Assembly: GCF_021129155.1 (NCBI RefSeq)
Contig: NZ_JAJOMC010000031.1
Coordinates: 1-51,409, forward strand
Reading direction: 5' to 3'
Length of the DNA stretch: 51,409 bases
DNA from: Arthrobacter sp. AK04
GTDB taxonomy: Bacteria; Actinomycetota; Actinomycetes; Actinomycetales; Micrococcaceae
The notes beneath the pieces were generated by a model. It was not told the origin of the DNA and searched no databases. It worked only from the letters and a program-made list of their open reading frames with translations. The stretch's first letter is position 1. Each line of letters begins with the position of its first letter. Shown piece after piece: positions 43,924 to 51,409 of this stretch. The position numbers and the translations under genes were made by a program.

Positions 43924-45177
43924 TTAGGCGCCGATGATGTTGTACTCGGGGCCGAACGGGAACTTGGTGATGTTCTCCGCGCCGTCCTCGCCCACCACCA
44001 GGATGTCGTGCTCGCGGTAGCCGCCCGCGCCCGGCTGGCCGTCCAGGACGGTGATCATCGGTTCCATGGAGACCACCATGCCCGGCTCCAGGACCGTGTC
44101 GATGTCCTCGCGGAGTTCGAGTCCGGCTTCGCGGCCGTAGTAGTGGCTCAGGACGCCGAACGAGTGGCCGTAGCCGAACGTGCGGTTGGCCAGGAGCCCG
44201 TAGCCCACGTAGATCTCGTTGAGCTCAGCGGCGATGTCCTTGCAGACGGCGCCGGGCTTGATCAGCTCCAGGCCGCGCTTGTGAACCTCCACGTTGATGT
44301 TCCACAGTTCCAGTGACCGGGCATCGGGTTCACCGTAGAACAGCGTCCGCTCCAGCGCCGTGTAGTAGCCGGAGGTCATGGGGAAGCAGTTGAGGGACAG
44401 GATGTCGTGTTCCTGGATCTTGCGGGTGGTGGCCCAGTTGTGGGCGCCGTCGGTGTTGATGCCGGACTGGAACCACACCCAGGTGTCGCGGATTTCTGAG
44501 TCGGGGAAGGTCCTGGCGATTTCGTGAACCATGGCCTCGGTGCCGATCAGCGCAACCTCGTATTCGGTGATCCCTGCGGTGATGGCGTTGCGGATGGCTT
44601 CGCCGCCCAGGTCACCGATGCGGGCGCCATGCTTGATGACTTCGATTTCCTCGGCGGACTTGATCATGCGCTGGCGCATGGCTGCCTGGGCCACGTCCAC
44701 CAGGGTGGCGGACGGGAAGGCGGCCTGGATCTTGTTGCGGTTGTCCAGCGGCAGGGAGTCGTCCTCGACGCCGAGGCGGCGGGGGTTGATGCCGCGGGTC
44801 CGCAGGACTTCCTGGATGGCGAAGATGTAGTTGTCGCGGCGCCAGTCCGTGTACACGATGTTGTCGCCGTAGCTGCGGCGCCAGGGCATGCCGGCGTCGA
44901 TATTGGCGGTGACGGTGACGGTGTCATCCTTGGTGACCACCATGCCGTAGGAGCGGCCGAAGGTGGTGAAGAGGAAGTCGGAGTAGTACTTGATGGAGTG
45001 GTAGCTGGTGAGGACGACGGCGTCCAGGTCCTTCTCTGCCATGATGCGGCGCAGGCCGGCCAGGCGGCGCTCGAACTCGGTGTCGGAGAACGTGAGGCTG
45101 ACCTTCTCGCCATTCTTGAGGATCTTGGTGCGCTCGAGTTCGGCGACGGTGGTGGCGTTCTCGGTGGTGATGGTCAT
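43924..45177 (-). CDS. Creatinase (creatine amidinohydrolase)
   Basis: 417-aa pita-bread (M24) fold enzyme hydrolysing creatine to sarcosine and urea. It matches the Pseudomonas putida creatinase pattern closely: FTSYH-type VVLTSYHSIKYYSDF, NIVYTDWRRDNY, SGINTDGAHN with catalytic His246 (His232 in P. putida), SLNCFPMTSGYYTALERT, TFGYGHSFGVLSHYYGREAG and the C-terminal GAGGYREHDIL. The metal-ligand set of aminopeptidases is not conserved in creatinases and is not expected. It sits between an MHS transporter and an IclR regulator, consistent with a creatine uptake-and-breakdown unit. Confidence 0.93.
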   Translation of the reverse strand: MTITTENATTVAELERTKILKNGEKVSLTFSDTEFERRLAGLRRIMAEKDLDAVVLTSYHSIKYYSDFLFTTFGRSYGMVVTKDDTVTVTANIDAGMPWRRSYGDNIVYTDWRRDNYIFAIQEVLRTRGINPRRLGVEDDSLPLDNRNKIQAAFPSATLVDVAQAAMRQRMIKSAEEIEVIKHGARIGDLGGEAIRNAITAGITEYEVALIGTEAMVHEIARTFPDSEIRDTWVWFQSGINTDGAHNWATTRKIQEHDILSLNCFPMTSGYYTALERTLFYGEPDARSLELWNINVEVHKRGLELIKPGAVCKDIAAELNEIYVGYGLLANRTFGYGHSFGVLSHYYGREAGLELREDIDTVLEPGMVVSMEPMITVLDGQPGAGGYREHDILVVGEDGAENITKFPFGPEYNIIGA

Positions 45178-45239
45178 CGTGGCGATGCCTTTCTCTAATG
45201 CATTTCTTGAGGTGCGGTTGGTTTGGTTTGGGAGGGAAG

Positions 45240-46601
45240 CTATTCGTGCCGCAGGGGCTCTTTGCAGGTTTCCCTGGAGAGGGACACGGCGATGAGGGAG
45301 ACGACGGCGGCAGCCACCAGGTACCAGGCCGGCGCCAGGTCGCTTGCGGTTGCGGCGATGAGGAGCGTTGCCATGAACGGGGCGGTGCCGCCGAACAGGG
45401 CGTTGGAAAGGTTGAAGCTGACCGCGAAGCCGCTGTAGCGGACCCGGGTGGGGAACATCTCCGCCAGGAAGCTGGGGAGCGTGCCGTCATTGAGGGTGAG
45501 CATGGCGCCCAGCAGGATCTGGACCAGGACGATGACCAGGAAGTTGCCGGTGCCGAGCAGTGCGAAAGCGGGGACGGTCAGGACAATAAAGGCAACCGAT
45601 GCGCTGATCAGCACCTTCTTGCGCCCGTACCGGTCCGAGAGCATGCCGGTGAGGAAGATGAAGCCGATGTAGGTGATCAGGGCAATGGTGGTGGCCAGGA
45701 ATGATTCAGTTTCCCCCAGGCCCAGTTCAGAGGACAGGTAGGTGGGCATGTAGCTGAGGATCACGTAGAAGCCGACGGCGTTGAGCAGCACTGCGCCGAC
45801 GGCCTGCAGCAGCTGCCGCCAGTGGTTGCGGAAGAGGCTGGACACAGGGGCCTTGACCGCGTGGTCCTCTGCGGCCAGTTCCCGGAACACGGGGGTGTCC
45901 TCGAGCTTGGTCCGGATGTACCGGCCGATCAGGCCCATGGGGGCCGCCAGCAGGAAGGGCAGCCGCCAGCCCCAGCTCTGCATCGCATCGCTGGAGAGCA
46001 AGGTTGTCAGCAGGCCGGCCATGAGCGAACCGAGGAGCAGGCCGGCGGCGGTGCTGGCGGGGACGACGGCGGCGTAGAGGCCGCGGCGGTTGGCGGGGGC
46101 GTACTCCACCAGGAAGGCCGAGGCTCCGGCGTATTCGCCGGAGGCAGAGAAGCCCTGGACCACCCTGATGATCAGGAGCAGGACGGGAGCCCAGATGCCG
46201 ATCGTGTCGTAGCCCGGGATCAGGGCTATGCAGAACGTCGCTCCGGACATGATGAGGATTGACAGGGAGAGTGCCGTCCGCCGGCCCACCCTGTCGCCGA
46301 TGTGGCCCCAGATGAATCCGCCGAGCGGGCGCACCAGGAACGAGATGGCAAAGAGGGCGAAGGTCAGCAGCAGCCCGGTCTGCGGATCGGATTCCGGAAA
46401 GAAGACCGTTGCGATGGTGACGGCCAGGTAGCCATAGACGGCGTAGTCGAACCATTCAACGAAGTTGCCGATGAAGCTGGCAGCGATGACCCGGCGCCTG
46501 GTTTCCTTGCTGACGGCGTTGTCGGCAGGGGTGGGGCGCGGATCACTCAGGGTGCCGCCCGGGGAGCTGCGGCGGGATGGGGAGGAAGTTTCGTTACTCA
46601 T
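45240..46601 (-). CDS. MHS family MFS transporter
   Basis: 453 aa, 12 membrane segments. Metabolite:H+ symporter group features are FIGNFVEWFDYAVYGYLA near 40-57, GHIGDRVGRRTAL, and VQGFSASGEYAGASAFL. Members carry betaine, proline, citrate or aromatic acids. Next to creatinase, the likely substrate is creatine or a related methylated amino acid, an inference from context. I start at ATG 46601. A promoter with an overlapping palindrome lies just upstream. The creatinase ATG follows 62 nt after this stop. Confidence 0.92.
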   Translation of the reverse strand: MSNETSSPSRRSSPGGTLSDPRPTPADNAVSKETRRRVIAASFIGNFVEWFDYAVYGYLAVTIATVFFPESDPQTGLLLTFALFAISFLVRPLGGFIWGHIGDRVGRRTALSLSILIMSGATFCIALIPGYDTIGIWAPVLLLIIRVVQGFSASGEYAGASAFLVEYAPANRRGLYAAVVPASTAAGLLLGSLMAGLLTTLLSSDAMQSWGWRLPFLLAAPMGLIGRYIRTKLEDTPVFRELAAEDHAVKAPVSSLFRNHWRQLLQAVGAVLLNAVGFYVILSYMPTYLSSELGLGETESFLATTIALITYIGFIFLTGMLSDRYGRKKVLISASVAFIVLTVPAFALLGTGNFLVIVLVQILLGAMLTLNDGTLPSFLAEMFPTRVRYSGFAVSFNLSNALFGGTAPFMATLLIAATASDLAPAWYLVAAAVVSLIAVSLSRETCKEPLRHE

Positions 46602-46622
46602 GTATCCACCAAAGTGTTTGGG

Positions 46623-46652
46623 GTTGCATTCAGCGCAACGCTGTTGCAACAG
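46623..46652. promoter_or_regulatory. Two adjacent operator-like palindromes
   Basis: GTTGC-N7-GCAAC (46623-46639) is followed 1 bp later by the perfect palindrome CTGTTGCAACAG (46641-46652). They lie 22 to 50 bp before the transporter ATG and overlap the predicted -10 box and start point, the arrangement of a repressor site. Confidence 0.55.
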
Positions 46653-46680
46653 ACTAAGGTGTGATGGCCGCCACGGTCAA
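46651..46680 (-). promoter_or_regulatory. Promoter of transporter-creatinase unit
   Basis: On the minus strand, TTGACC (46680-46675) and TAGTCT (46656-46651) with an 18-bp spacer. The TAnnnT -10 box is typical of actinobacteria. The predicted start point falls inside the CTGTTGCAACAG palindrome. Confidence 0.5.
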
Positions 46681-46799
46681 TGGTTGTGGAGCATGTACTT
46701 TTTCTGATTTTTCACATGAGGTGTGCAGCGCGTTCACTAGACCCAGGCCTGCGCGGCACTTGGAGTGGCGTACGTACCGGCTCGCTGCAGTTGTTGTAG

Positions 46800-46816
46800 A
46801 TGCAATAGAGTTGCAT
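46800..46816. promoter_or_regulatory. ATGCAA-N5-TTGCAT palindrome
   Basis: Perfect 6-bp arms around TAGAG, about midway in the divergent region. It shares the TGCAA/TTGCA half-site with the pair at 46623-46652. Confidence 0.5.
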
Positions 46817-46877
46817 CATCATTCCAACGACCCCTCGGTGCGCTCTCGCTTTACGCCCCTTACGCGCGGGCGGTCTA

Positions 46878-46906
46878 TTGACACCCCCTATCGCGACTGA
46901 CATATT
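46878..46906 (+). promoter_or_regulatory. Promoter of formaldehyde module
   Basis: TTGACA (46878-46883) and CATATT (46901-46906) with a 17-bp spacer, the best sigma-70-like promoter seen in the window. It implies a leader of about 190 nt before the dehydrogenase ATG. A second -10-like TAGACT lies at 47044-47049. Confidence 0.6.
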
Positions 46907-46931
46907 TCGAGTAAGCGCTATGCGCATCGTG

Positions 46932-46946
46932 TTGTGCATTACGCAA
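46932..46946. promoter_or_regulatory. TTGTG-CATTA-CGCAA palindrome
   Basis: Near-perfect palindrome (one arm mismatch) 25 bp downstream of the plus-strand -10 box, with the same 5-bp centre spacing as 46800-46816. A site here would block elongation from the 46878 promoter. Confidence 0.4.
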
Positions 46947-47101
46947 TTAGCGGCAACGAGCTGGAGGAGATCGCGTGGCGCGGCCACCTTTTGGTTGCCC
47001 GCCACCGGCCCAATTGGGTAGCCCACCGGAGAGGCCACAGCTTCTAGACTTGGTAGTCGGGCCGGGATCTTTGTCCGGCCAACGAAAGGAACACAGGAAT
47101 C

Positions 47102-48187
47102 ATGGTTCATAAAGTCAAGGCAGTCATTGTCAAGGAAAAGAACGCTCCGGTGTCAGTGGAGACCATTCTGGTGCCGGATCCGGGCCCGGGCGAGGCCCTC
47201 GTGGACATTCTGACGTGCGGGGTGTGCCACACGGACCTGCACTATAAGCAGGGCGCCATCAACGATGACTTCCCCTTCCTGCTGGGCCATGAAGCCACCG
47301 GTGTTGTCAGCGCCGTAGGCGACGGTGTTACCTCCATCGCCCCCGGTGACCGTGTGATCCTGAACTGGCGTGCAGTCTGCGGTGAATGCCGCGCCTGCGC
47401 CAAGGGCCAGCCGCAGTACTGCTTCAACACCGCTAACGCCACCCAGAAAATGACCCTGGAAGACGGCACCGAACTCTCTCCCGCTCTTGGCATCGGGGCC
47501 TTCGCGGAGAAAACCCTTGTTGCCGCCGGGCAGTGCACCAAGGTGGACCCGGAGGCTGATGCTGCCGCCGTCGGGCTGCTGGGCTGCGGCGTAATGGCCG
47601 GAATCGGCGCTGCCATCAACACCGGCGAGGTCAAGCGCGGAGAGTCCGTCGCGGTGATTGGCTGCGGCGGTGTGGGCATCGCCGCGATCGCCGGTGCCAA
47701 GCTCGCCGGGGCCACCACGATCATCGCCGTGGACATCGACGCCAACAAGGTGGACATGGCTAAGTCCCTTGGCGCCACCCACGGCATCGACTCCAGCAAA
47801 GAGGACCCCATCGAGGCCATCCGCGCCCTCACTGGAGGCAACGGAGCGGACGTGGTGATTGACGCCGTCGGACGTCCCGAAACCTACAAGCAGGCGTTCT
47901 ACGCCCGCGACCTCGCCGGCCGCGTGGTCCTGGTGGGCGTCCCGACGCCGGAGATGAAGCTGGAACTGCCACTGCTGGACGTGTTCGGCCGCGGCGGCTC
48001 GCTCAAGTCCTCCTGGTACGGCGACTGCCTGCCCTCCCGTGACTTCCCCATGCTCGTGGCGCACTACAAGCAGGGCAACCTGGATCTTGACGCCTTCGTC
48101 TCGGAGCGCATCACCATCGACCAGGTGGAGGAAGCCTTCGACAAGATGCACGAGGGCAAGGTGCTGCGTTCGGTGGTGGAGCTCTAG
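47102..48187 (+). CDS. mscR: S-(hydroxymethyl)mycothiol dehydrogenase
   Basis: 361-aa zinc alcohol dehydrogenase oxidising the formaldehyde-mycothiol adduct to S-formylmycothiol with NAD. Catalytic zinc ligands are Cys42 in GVCHTDL and His63 in GHEATG; the structural zinc loop has Cys93, Cys96, Cys99 and Cys107; the Rossmann motif is [10 protein letters not shown]. The sequence style ([20 protein letters not shown]) fits the actinobacterial mycothiol type rather than the glutathione type. AAAGGAACACAGGAATC precedes the ATG. The next gene overlaps its stop by 1 bp. Confidence 0.93.
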   Translation: MVHKVKAVIVKEKNAPVSVETILVPDPGPGEALVDILTCGVCHTDLHYKQGAINDDFPFLLGHEATGVVSAVGDGVTSIAPGDRVILNWRAVCGECRACAKGQPQYCFNTANATQKMTLEDGTELSPALGIGAFAEKTLVAAGQCTKVDPEADAAAVGLLGCGVMAGIGAAINTGEVKRGESVAVIGCGGVGIAAIAGAKLAGATTIIAVDIDANKVDMAKSLGATHGIDSSKEDPIEAIRALTGGNGADVVIDAVGRPETYKQAFYARDLAGRVVLVGVPTPEMKLELPLLDVFGRGGSLKSSWYGDCLPSRDFPMLVAHYKQGNLDLDAFVSERITIDQVEEAFDKMHEGKVLRSVVEL

Positions 48188-48804
48188 TGGTCGCCATCGA
48201 GAACCTGGTCACCTCGGGCACTTTTTCGCTCGACGGCGGCACCTGGGACGTGGACAACAACGTCTGGATCGTAGGCAATGACGAGGAGTGCGTGATTATC
48301 GACTCCCCGCACGACGCCGCCGCGATCATCAACCAGGTCCGGAGCCGGAAGGTCCTTGCCATCCTTCAGACCCACGCGCACAACGACCACATCGGTGCTG
48401 CGCGTGAAGTTGCCGATGCCGTAGGCGCCCCGATCTACCTGAACCCCCAGGACCTGGTCCTCTGGGAACAGGTCTATCCGGACACGAAGCCGGACCGGGA
48501 ACTGAACGACGGGGACGTGTTCGAGGTGGGCGGGGCTGTCCTGCGGGCCATCCATACACCCGGCCACTCCCCCGGCTCCACCTGCTTCTACCTGGAAAGC
48601 GAAGCAACGGTCTTCACCGGGGACACACTGTTCAACGGCGGCCCGGGCGCCACCGGACGGTCCTACAGCGACTACCCCACCATCCTGGCCTCGATCCGGG
48701 AACGCCTGCTCACCCTCCCTCCCGAAACCGTGGTCCGCACCGGCCACGGCGACAACACCACCATCGGGGCGGAAAAGGAAACGCTGGCAAAGGTTCCGCA
48801 GTAA
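48187..48804 (+). CDS. MBL-fold hydrolase, formylmycothiol type
   Basis: 205-aa metallo-beta-lactamase-fold enzyme with the dinuclear site THAHNDH (His63, His65, Asp67, His68), HTPGHSPGST and FTGDTLF. GTG at 48187 overlaps the dehydrogenase TAG by 1 bp, so the two are translationally coupled. From that pairing I infer hydrolysis of S-formylmycothiol to formate and mycothiol, analogous to glyoxalase II and S-formylglutathione hydrolase. The sequence itself shows only a thioesterase-like member. A strong hairpin follows the stop. Confidence 0.88.
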   Translation: MVAIENLVTSGTFSLDGGTWDVDNNVWIVGNDEECVIIDSPHDAAAIINQVRSRKVLAILQTHAHNDHIGAAREVADAVGAPIYLNPQDLVLWEQVYPDTKPDRELNDGDVFEVGGAVLRAIHTPGHSPGSTCFYLESEATVFTGDTLFNGGPGATGRSYSDYPTILASIRERLLTLPPETVVRTGHGDNTTIGAEKETLAKVPQ

Positions 48805-48826
48805 CCGGCGGCACAAGACACCCGCG

Positions 48827-48858
48827 GGGGGCGCGCCGGGAACGCCTGGCGCGCCCCC
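48827..48858 (+). terminator. Hairpin after the MBL gene
   Basis: GGGGGCGCGCC (48827-48837) pairs perfectly with GGCGCGCCCCC (48848-48858) around 10 nt. It lies 22 nt after the stop. A -10-like TATATT (48881-48886) just downstream may start the next gene. Confidence 0.7.
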
Positions 48859-48943
48859 GTGGCGCTGCAGCGGGCAGCAGTATATTCGCAGGGCAGTAAA
48901 AGCAGGCACCAGCAGGATGTGTGCCGGTAAGGAAGTTGGAACA

Positions 48944-51298
48944 ATGAAGTTCGGTAAGCAGCCCGCCCCCGTTGCGGATATTGACGAGGACAACCTCGAA
49001 GTCCATAAGCCCAAGGCCGAGGCAGCGGGCGTGAAGGCCGTGATGGTCGCACTGGAACGCGCCGTGGCGCAGGCCGGCGTGGCCCGCACGGCGCACTCGC
49101 TGCTGCGGCTGAACCAGCGGGGCGGTTTCGACTGCCCCGGCTGCGCGTGGCCGGAATCGGACAAGAAGCGCAAGACCGCAGAGTTCTGCGAGAACGGTGC
49201 CAAGGCCGTGGCGGAGGAGAACACCCTCCGGACCGTCGGTGCCGAGTTCTGGGCGAAACACTCAATCGCCGAGCTCTCCACGAAGACCGAGTACTGGCTG
49301 GGCAACCAGGGCCGGCTGAGTGAACCCGTGGTGATCCGGGCAGGCGAGACGCACTATTCACCGATCTCCTGGGGCGATGCCTTCGACCTGATCGGCGAGC
49401 ACGTGCGGGCCACCACGGCCGATCGCTGCGTCTTCTACACCTCCGGGCGCACCGCGAACGAGACAGCGTTCATGTACCAGCTGTTCGCGCGGGCGCTGGG
49501 TACCAACAACCTGCCGGACTGTTCGAACATGTGCCACGAGTCGTCCGGTTCTGCCCTGAACCCGACGATCGGGATAGGCAAGGGCACGGTGTCGCTGGAT
49601 GACATCCACGATTCCGAGCTGATCTTCGTGGTGGGACAGAACCCGGGAACCAACCATCCGCGGATGCTGTCCGCGCTGAAGGAGTGCAAGGACAAGGGCG
49701 GCAAGGTGGTGGCGGTCAACCCGCTGCCCGAGGCCGGCCTGTTCAACTTCAAGGATCCCCAGACCGTCTCCGGCGTGGTGGGCGGCGGAACCCCGCTCGC
49801 GGACGAATACCTGCAGATCAAGGTGGGCGGTGACCTGGCGCTGTTCCAGGCCCTGGGCCACCTGCTCCTGGCGGAGGAAGAGCGGAACCCGGGAACCGTC
49901 GTCGACCATTCCTTCATCGACGCGCAGACGGACGGGTTCGACGCCTACCGCGACGCCCGGGGGGAGCTGGACTGGGCCGAAACCGAAAAGGCCACGGGGC
50001 TGGCCCGGGAGCAGATCGAAAAGGTTGCCTCCATGCTGGTGGCTTCCAAGGCCACCATCTTTTGCTGGGCCTTGGGCGTGACGCAGCAGCCGCACTCGGT
50101 GGACACCATCAAGGAAATGGTCAACGTCCTGCTGCTGCAGGGCAACTTCGGCAAGCCGGGCGCCGGCGCCTGTCCGGTCCGCGGGCACTCCAACGTCCAG
50201 GGCGACCGGACCATGGGCATCTGGGAAAAGCCCAAGGAATGGCTCCTGGAAGCGCTGGATACGGAGTTCGGGATCACGTCGCCGCGGCACCACGGGTACG
50301 ACGCTGTGGAGGCGATGGAGGCGTTCGAACGGGACGAGGTGGACGTCTTTGTATCCATGGGCGGCAACTTCTCCCTGGCCTGTTCAGACACGGAGACCCT
50401 GGAAGCCGGGATGCAGCGGATCGGGCTGACGGTGCACATTTCCACCAAACCCAACCGCTCACACGTTGTCCACGGGCGCACCTCACTGATCCTGCCCACC
50501 CTGGGCCGGACGGACAAGGATGACAAGCACCCCAAGGGCGCCCAGTTCCTCTCGGTTGAGGATTCGATGTCCGTGGTGCACTCCACCCAGGGCCGCTTGG
50601 CCCCGGTCTCCGAGCACCTGCTCGCAGAGCCGGTGATCGTGGCGCGGATGGCCGAGGCCACCTTTGGCCCGGACCACCCGGTGGACTGGAAGGCCATGGC
50701 CGAGGACTATGACGTGATCCGGGACCACATCTCCCGCGTGCTGCCCGGCTTCGAGGACTTCAACGCCAGGGTCCGGACCAAGAACGGGTTCGTGCTGCCC
50801 AACCCGCCGCGCGACACCCGGTCCTTCAAGACCGACATCGGCCGGGGCCGCTTCACGGTCAGCCCGCTGGAATACCTCACCCCGCCGGCCGGGCACCTGG
50901 TGCTCCAGACCATCCGCAGCCACGACCAGTACAACACCACCTTCTACGGCCTGGATGACCGGTACCGCGGCATCTCCGGCGGCCGCCGGGTCATCTTGAT
51001 CCACCCGGAGGACCTGGTGGAACTGGGCTTCAAGGACCGGGACCTGGTGGACGTGGTCAGCACCTTCCGCGGCCACGACCGGCAGGCGGACAAGTTCCGC
51101 CTGGTGGCCTACCCCACCGCCAAGGGCTGCGCCGCCGCGTACTTCCCCGAAGCCAATGCCCTGGTCCACAAGGAAAACGTGGCCCGGGTATCCAACACCC
51201 CCGGGTTCAAGGCCATGTTCGTCCGCTTCGTGCCACACCTCGCGGAAACCACTGGGCAGGAGTCTTCCGAAGAACTGGAGCCTGCCGCGGCGGGATAG
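48944..51298 (+). CDS. FdhF/YdeP-type molybdopterin oxidoreductase
   Basis: 784-aa bis-MGD oxidoreductase of the FdhF/YdeP alpha-subunit family, putatively formate dehydrogenase. An N-terminal pair of Cys (DCPGC, 64 and 67) hints at an iron-sulfur site; then come FYTSGRTANETAFMYQ, DCSNMCHESSG with Cys193/Cys197, FVVGQNPGTNHPRM, NFGKPGAGACPVRGHSNVQG and the C-terminal IRSHDQYNTTFYG. I start at ATG 48944 with AAGGAAG upstream. Placed after mycothiol dehydrogenase and the MBL hydrolase, formate oxidation to CO2 is the natural reading. No beta or gamma subunit gene is in the window. Confidence 0.92.
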   Translation: MKFGKQPAPVADIDEDNLEVHKPKAEAAGVKAVMVALERAVAQAGVARTAHSLLRLNQRGGFDCPGCAWPESDKKRKTAEFCENGAKAVAEENTLRTVGAEFWAKHSIAELSTKTEYWLGNQGRLSEPVVIRAGETHYSPISWGDAFDLIGEHVRATTADRCVFYTSGRTANETAFMYQLFARALGTNNLPDCSNMCHESSGSALNPTIGIGKGTVSLDDIHDSELIFVVGQNPGTNHPRMLSALKECKDKGGKVVAVNPLPEAGLFNFKDPQTVSGVVGGGTPLADEYLQIKVGGDLALFQALGHLLLAEEERNPGTVVDHSFIDAQTDGFDAYRDARGELDWAETEKATGLAREQIEKVASMLVASKATIFCWALGVTQQPHSVDTIKEMVNVLLLQGNFGKPGAGACPVRGHSNVQGDRTMGIWEKPKEWLLEALDTEFGITSPRHHGYDAVEAMEAFERDEVDVFVSMGGNFSLACSDTETLEAGMQRIGLTVHISTKPNRSHVVHGRTSLILPTLGRTDKDDKHPKGAQFLSVEDSMSVVHSTQGRLAPVSEHLLAEPVIVARMAEATFGPDHPVDWKAMAEDYDVIRDHISRVLPGFEDFNARVRTKNGFVLPNPPRDTRSFKTDIGRGRFTVSPLEYLTPPAGHLVLQTIRSHDQYNTTFYGLDDRYRGISGGRRVILIHPEDLVELGFKDRDLVDVVSTFRGHDRQADKFRLVAYPTAKGCAAAYFPEANALVHKENVARVSNTPGFKAMFVRFVPHLAETTGQESSEELEPAAAG

Positions 51299-51409
51299 TT
51301 CCAGGGCTTTATAGGCATTACGACGACGGGGCGGCACCGGGAGCGCAGCGCAGCGCGGGTCGGCGTGGGATGGTTGTATAGATGAATTTTTATGCTGCGT
51401 GGGCGAAGG
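51299..51409. other. Window end, no supported gene
   Basis: 111 bp after the oxidoreductase. A GCAGC tandem (51,342-51,355) is followed by AT-richer sequence with a possible ATG near 51,381 that would run off the end. Too short to call. Confidence 0.4.

Larger units (their letters stand above)
46602..47101. other. 500-bp divergent control region
   Basis: No gene is supported here; the minus frame at 46712-47110 has no recognisable motif and overlaps promoters. The stretch is AT-richer than its surroundings and holds a minus-strand promoter, a plus-strand promoter, four palindromes with TTGCA/TGCAA-type half-sites, and a hairpin (GGCCGG 47060-47065 with CCGGCC 47075-47080) just before the ribosome site of the dehydrogenase gene. 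Confidence 0.7.

Noticed and set aside
46712..47110. 132-aa minus-strand frame in the divergent control region
   Set aside because: No ribosome site or domain, unusual composition for this genome, and it covers both promoters and the palindromes.

Overview
The window looks like a chromosomal segment of a high-GC actinobacterium of the Micrococcaceae, most likely Arthrobacter or Pseudarthrobacter. The evidence is the high GC with strong GC3 bias, frequent GTG starts and apparently leaderless genes, a mycothiol-type formaldehyde dehydrogenase, actinobacterial DUFs (DUF4190, DUF6328, DUF6766, DUF6480), a GAF-ANTAR regulator, and a pheA / lipid kinase / serS / HAD / phosphatase block of actinobacterial type. 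No rRNA, tRNA, CRISPR array, prophage or insertion-sequence transposase was found. Genus assignment is inference.

Layout. 1-5.9 kb: two hydrolases, a DUF429 protein and an Xfp phosphoketolase, with two copies of a long palindromic repeat. 5.9-13.5 kb: a housekeeping block (HTH protein, histidine phosphatase, Cof-type HAD, serS, lipid kinase, pheA, rhodanese), interrupted between serS and the HAD gene by a frameshifted AbiEi/DUF559-like gene that lies between two copies of a second, 51-nt palindromic repeat. 13.6-22.9 kb: amidase, small unknown proteins, LapA-like protein, a decayed CaiB-type CoA-transferase, a BBE-like FAD oxidase, DUF4190 and NERD proteins, phosphoglucomutase and a 2'-5' RNA ligase-like protein. 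23-28 kb: a RutE-like reductase divergent from a uracil permease across a MarR-type palindrome, then an SGNH hydrolase coupled to a GAF-ANTAR regulator, and a glycosyltransferase. 28-41 kb: stress-flavoured accessory genes (SDRs, small hydrophilic proteins, the DUF6328-DUF6766-membrane protein operon), glycerate kinase, a methyltransferase, and a histidine kinase / GGDEF-EAL / EAL signalling trio. 40.8-42.9 kb: GDPD, a small protein and a second Cof-type HAD.

The most coherent module is at 42.9-51.3 kb. An IclR regulator, a creatinase and an MHS-family transporter run on the minus strand. They are divergent from mycothiol-dependent formaldehyde dehydrogenase, a metallo-beta-lactamase-fold hydrolase and an FdhF/YdeP-type molybdopterin oxidoreductase. 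Creatinase yields sarcosine plus urea; sarcosine oxidation elsewhere would release formaldehyde, and the plus-strand genes could carry that to formate and CO2. The shared intergenic region carries four TTGCA/TGCAA palindromes, one overlapping a predicted promoter, so a common IclR switch is plausible.

Sequence quality is uneven. Bases 1-118 and about 43,789-43,908 are G/C homopolymer mush typical of contig ends or scaffold joins, so the IclR-creatinase adjacency and the single frameshift in the DUF559 gene should be read with that in mind.
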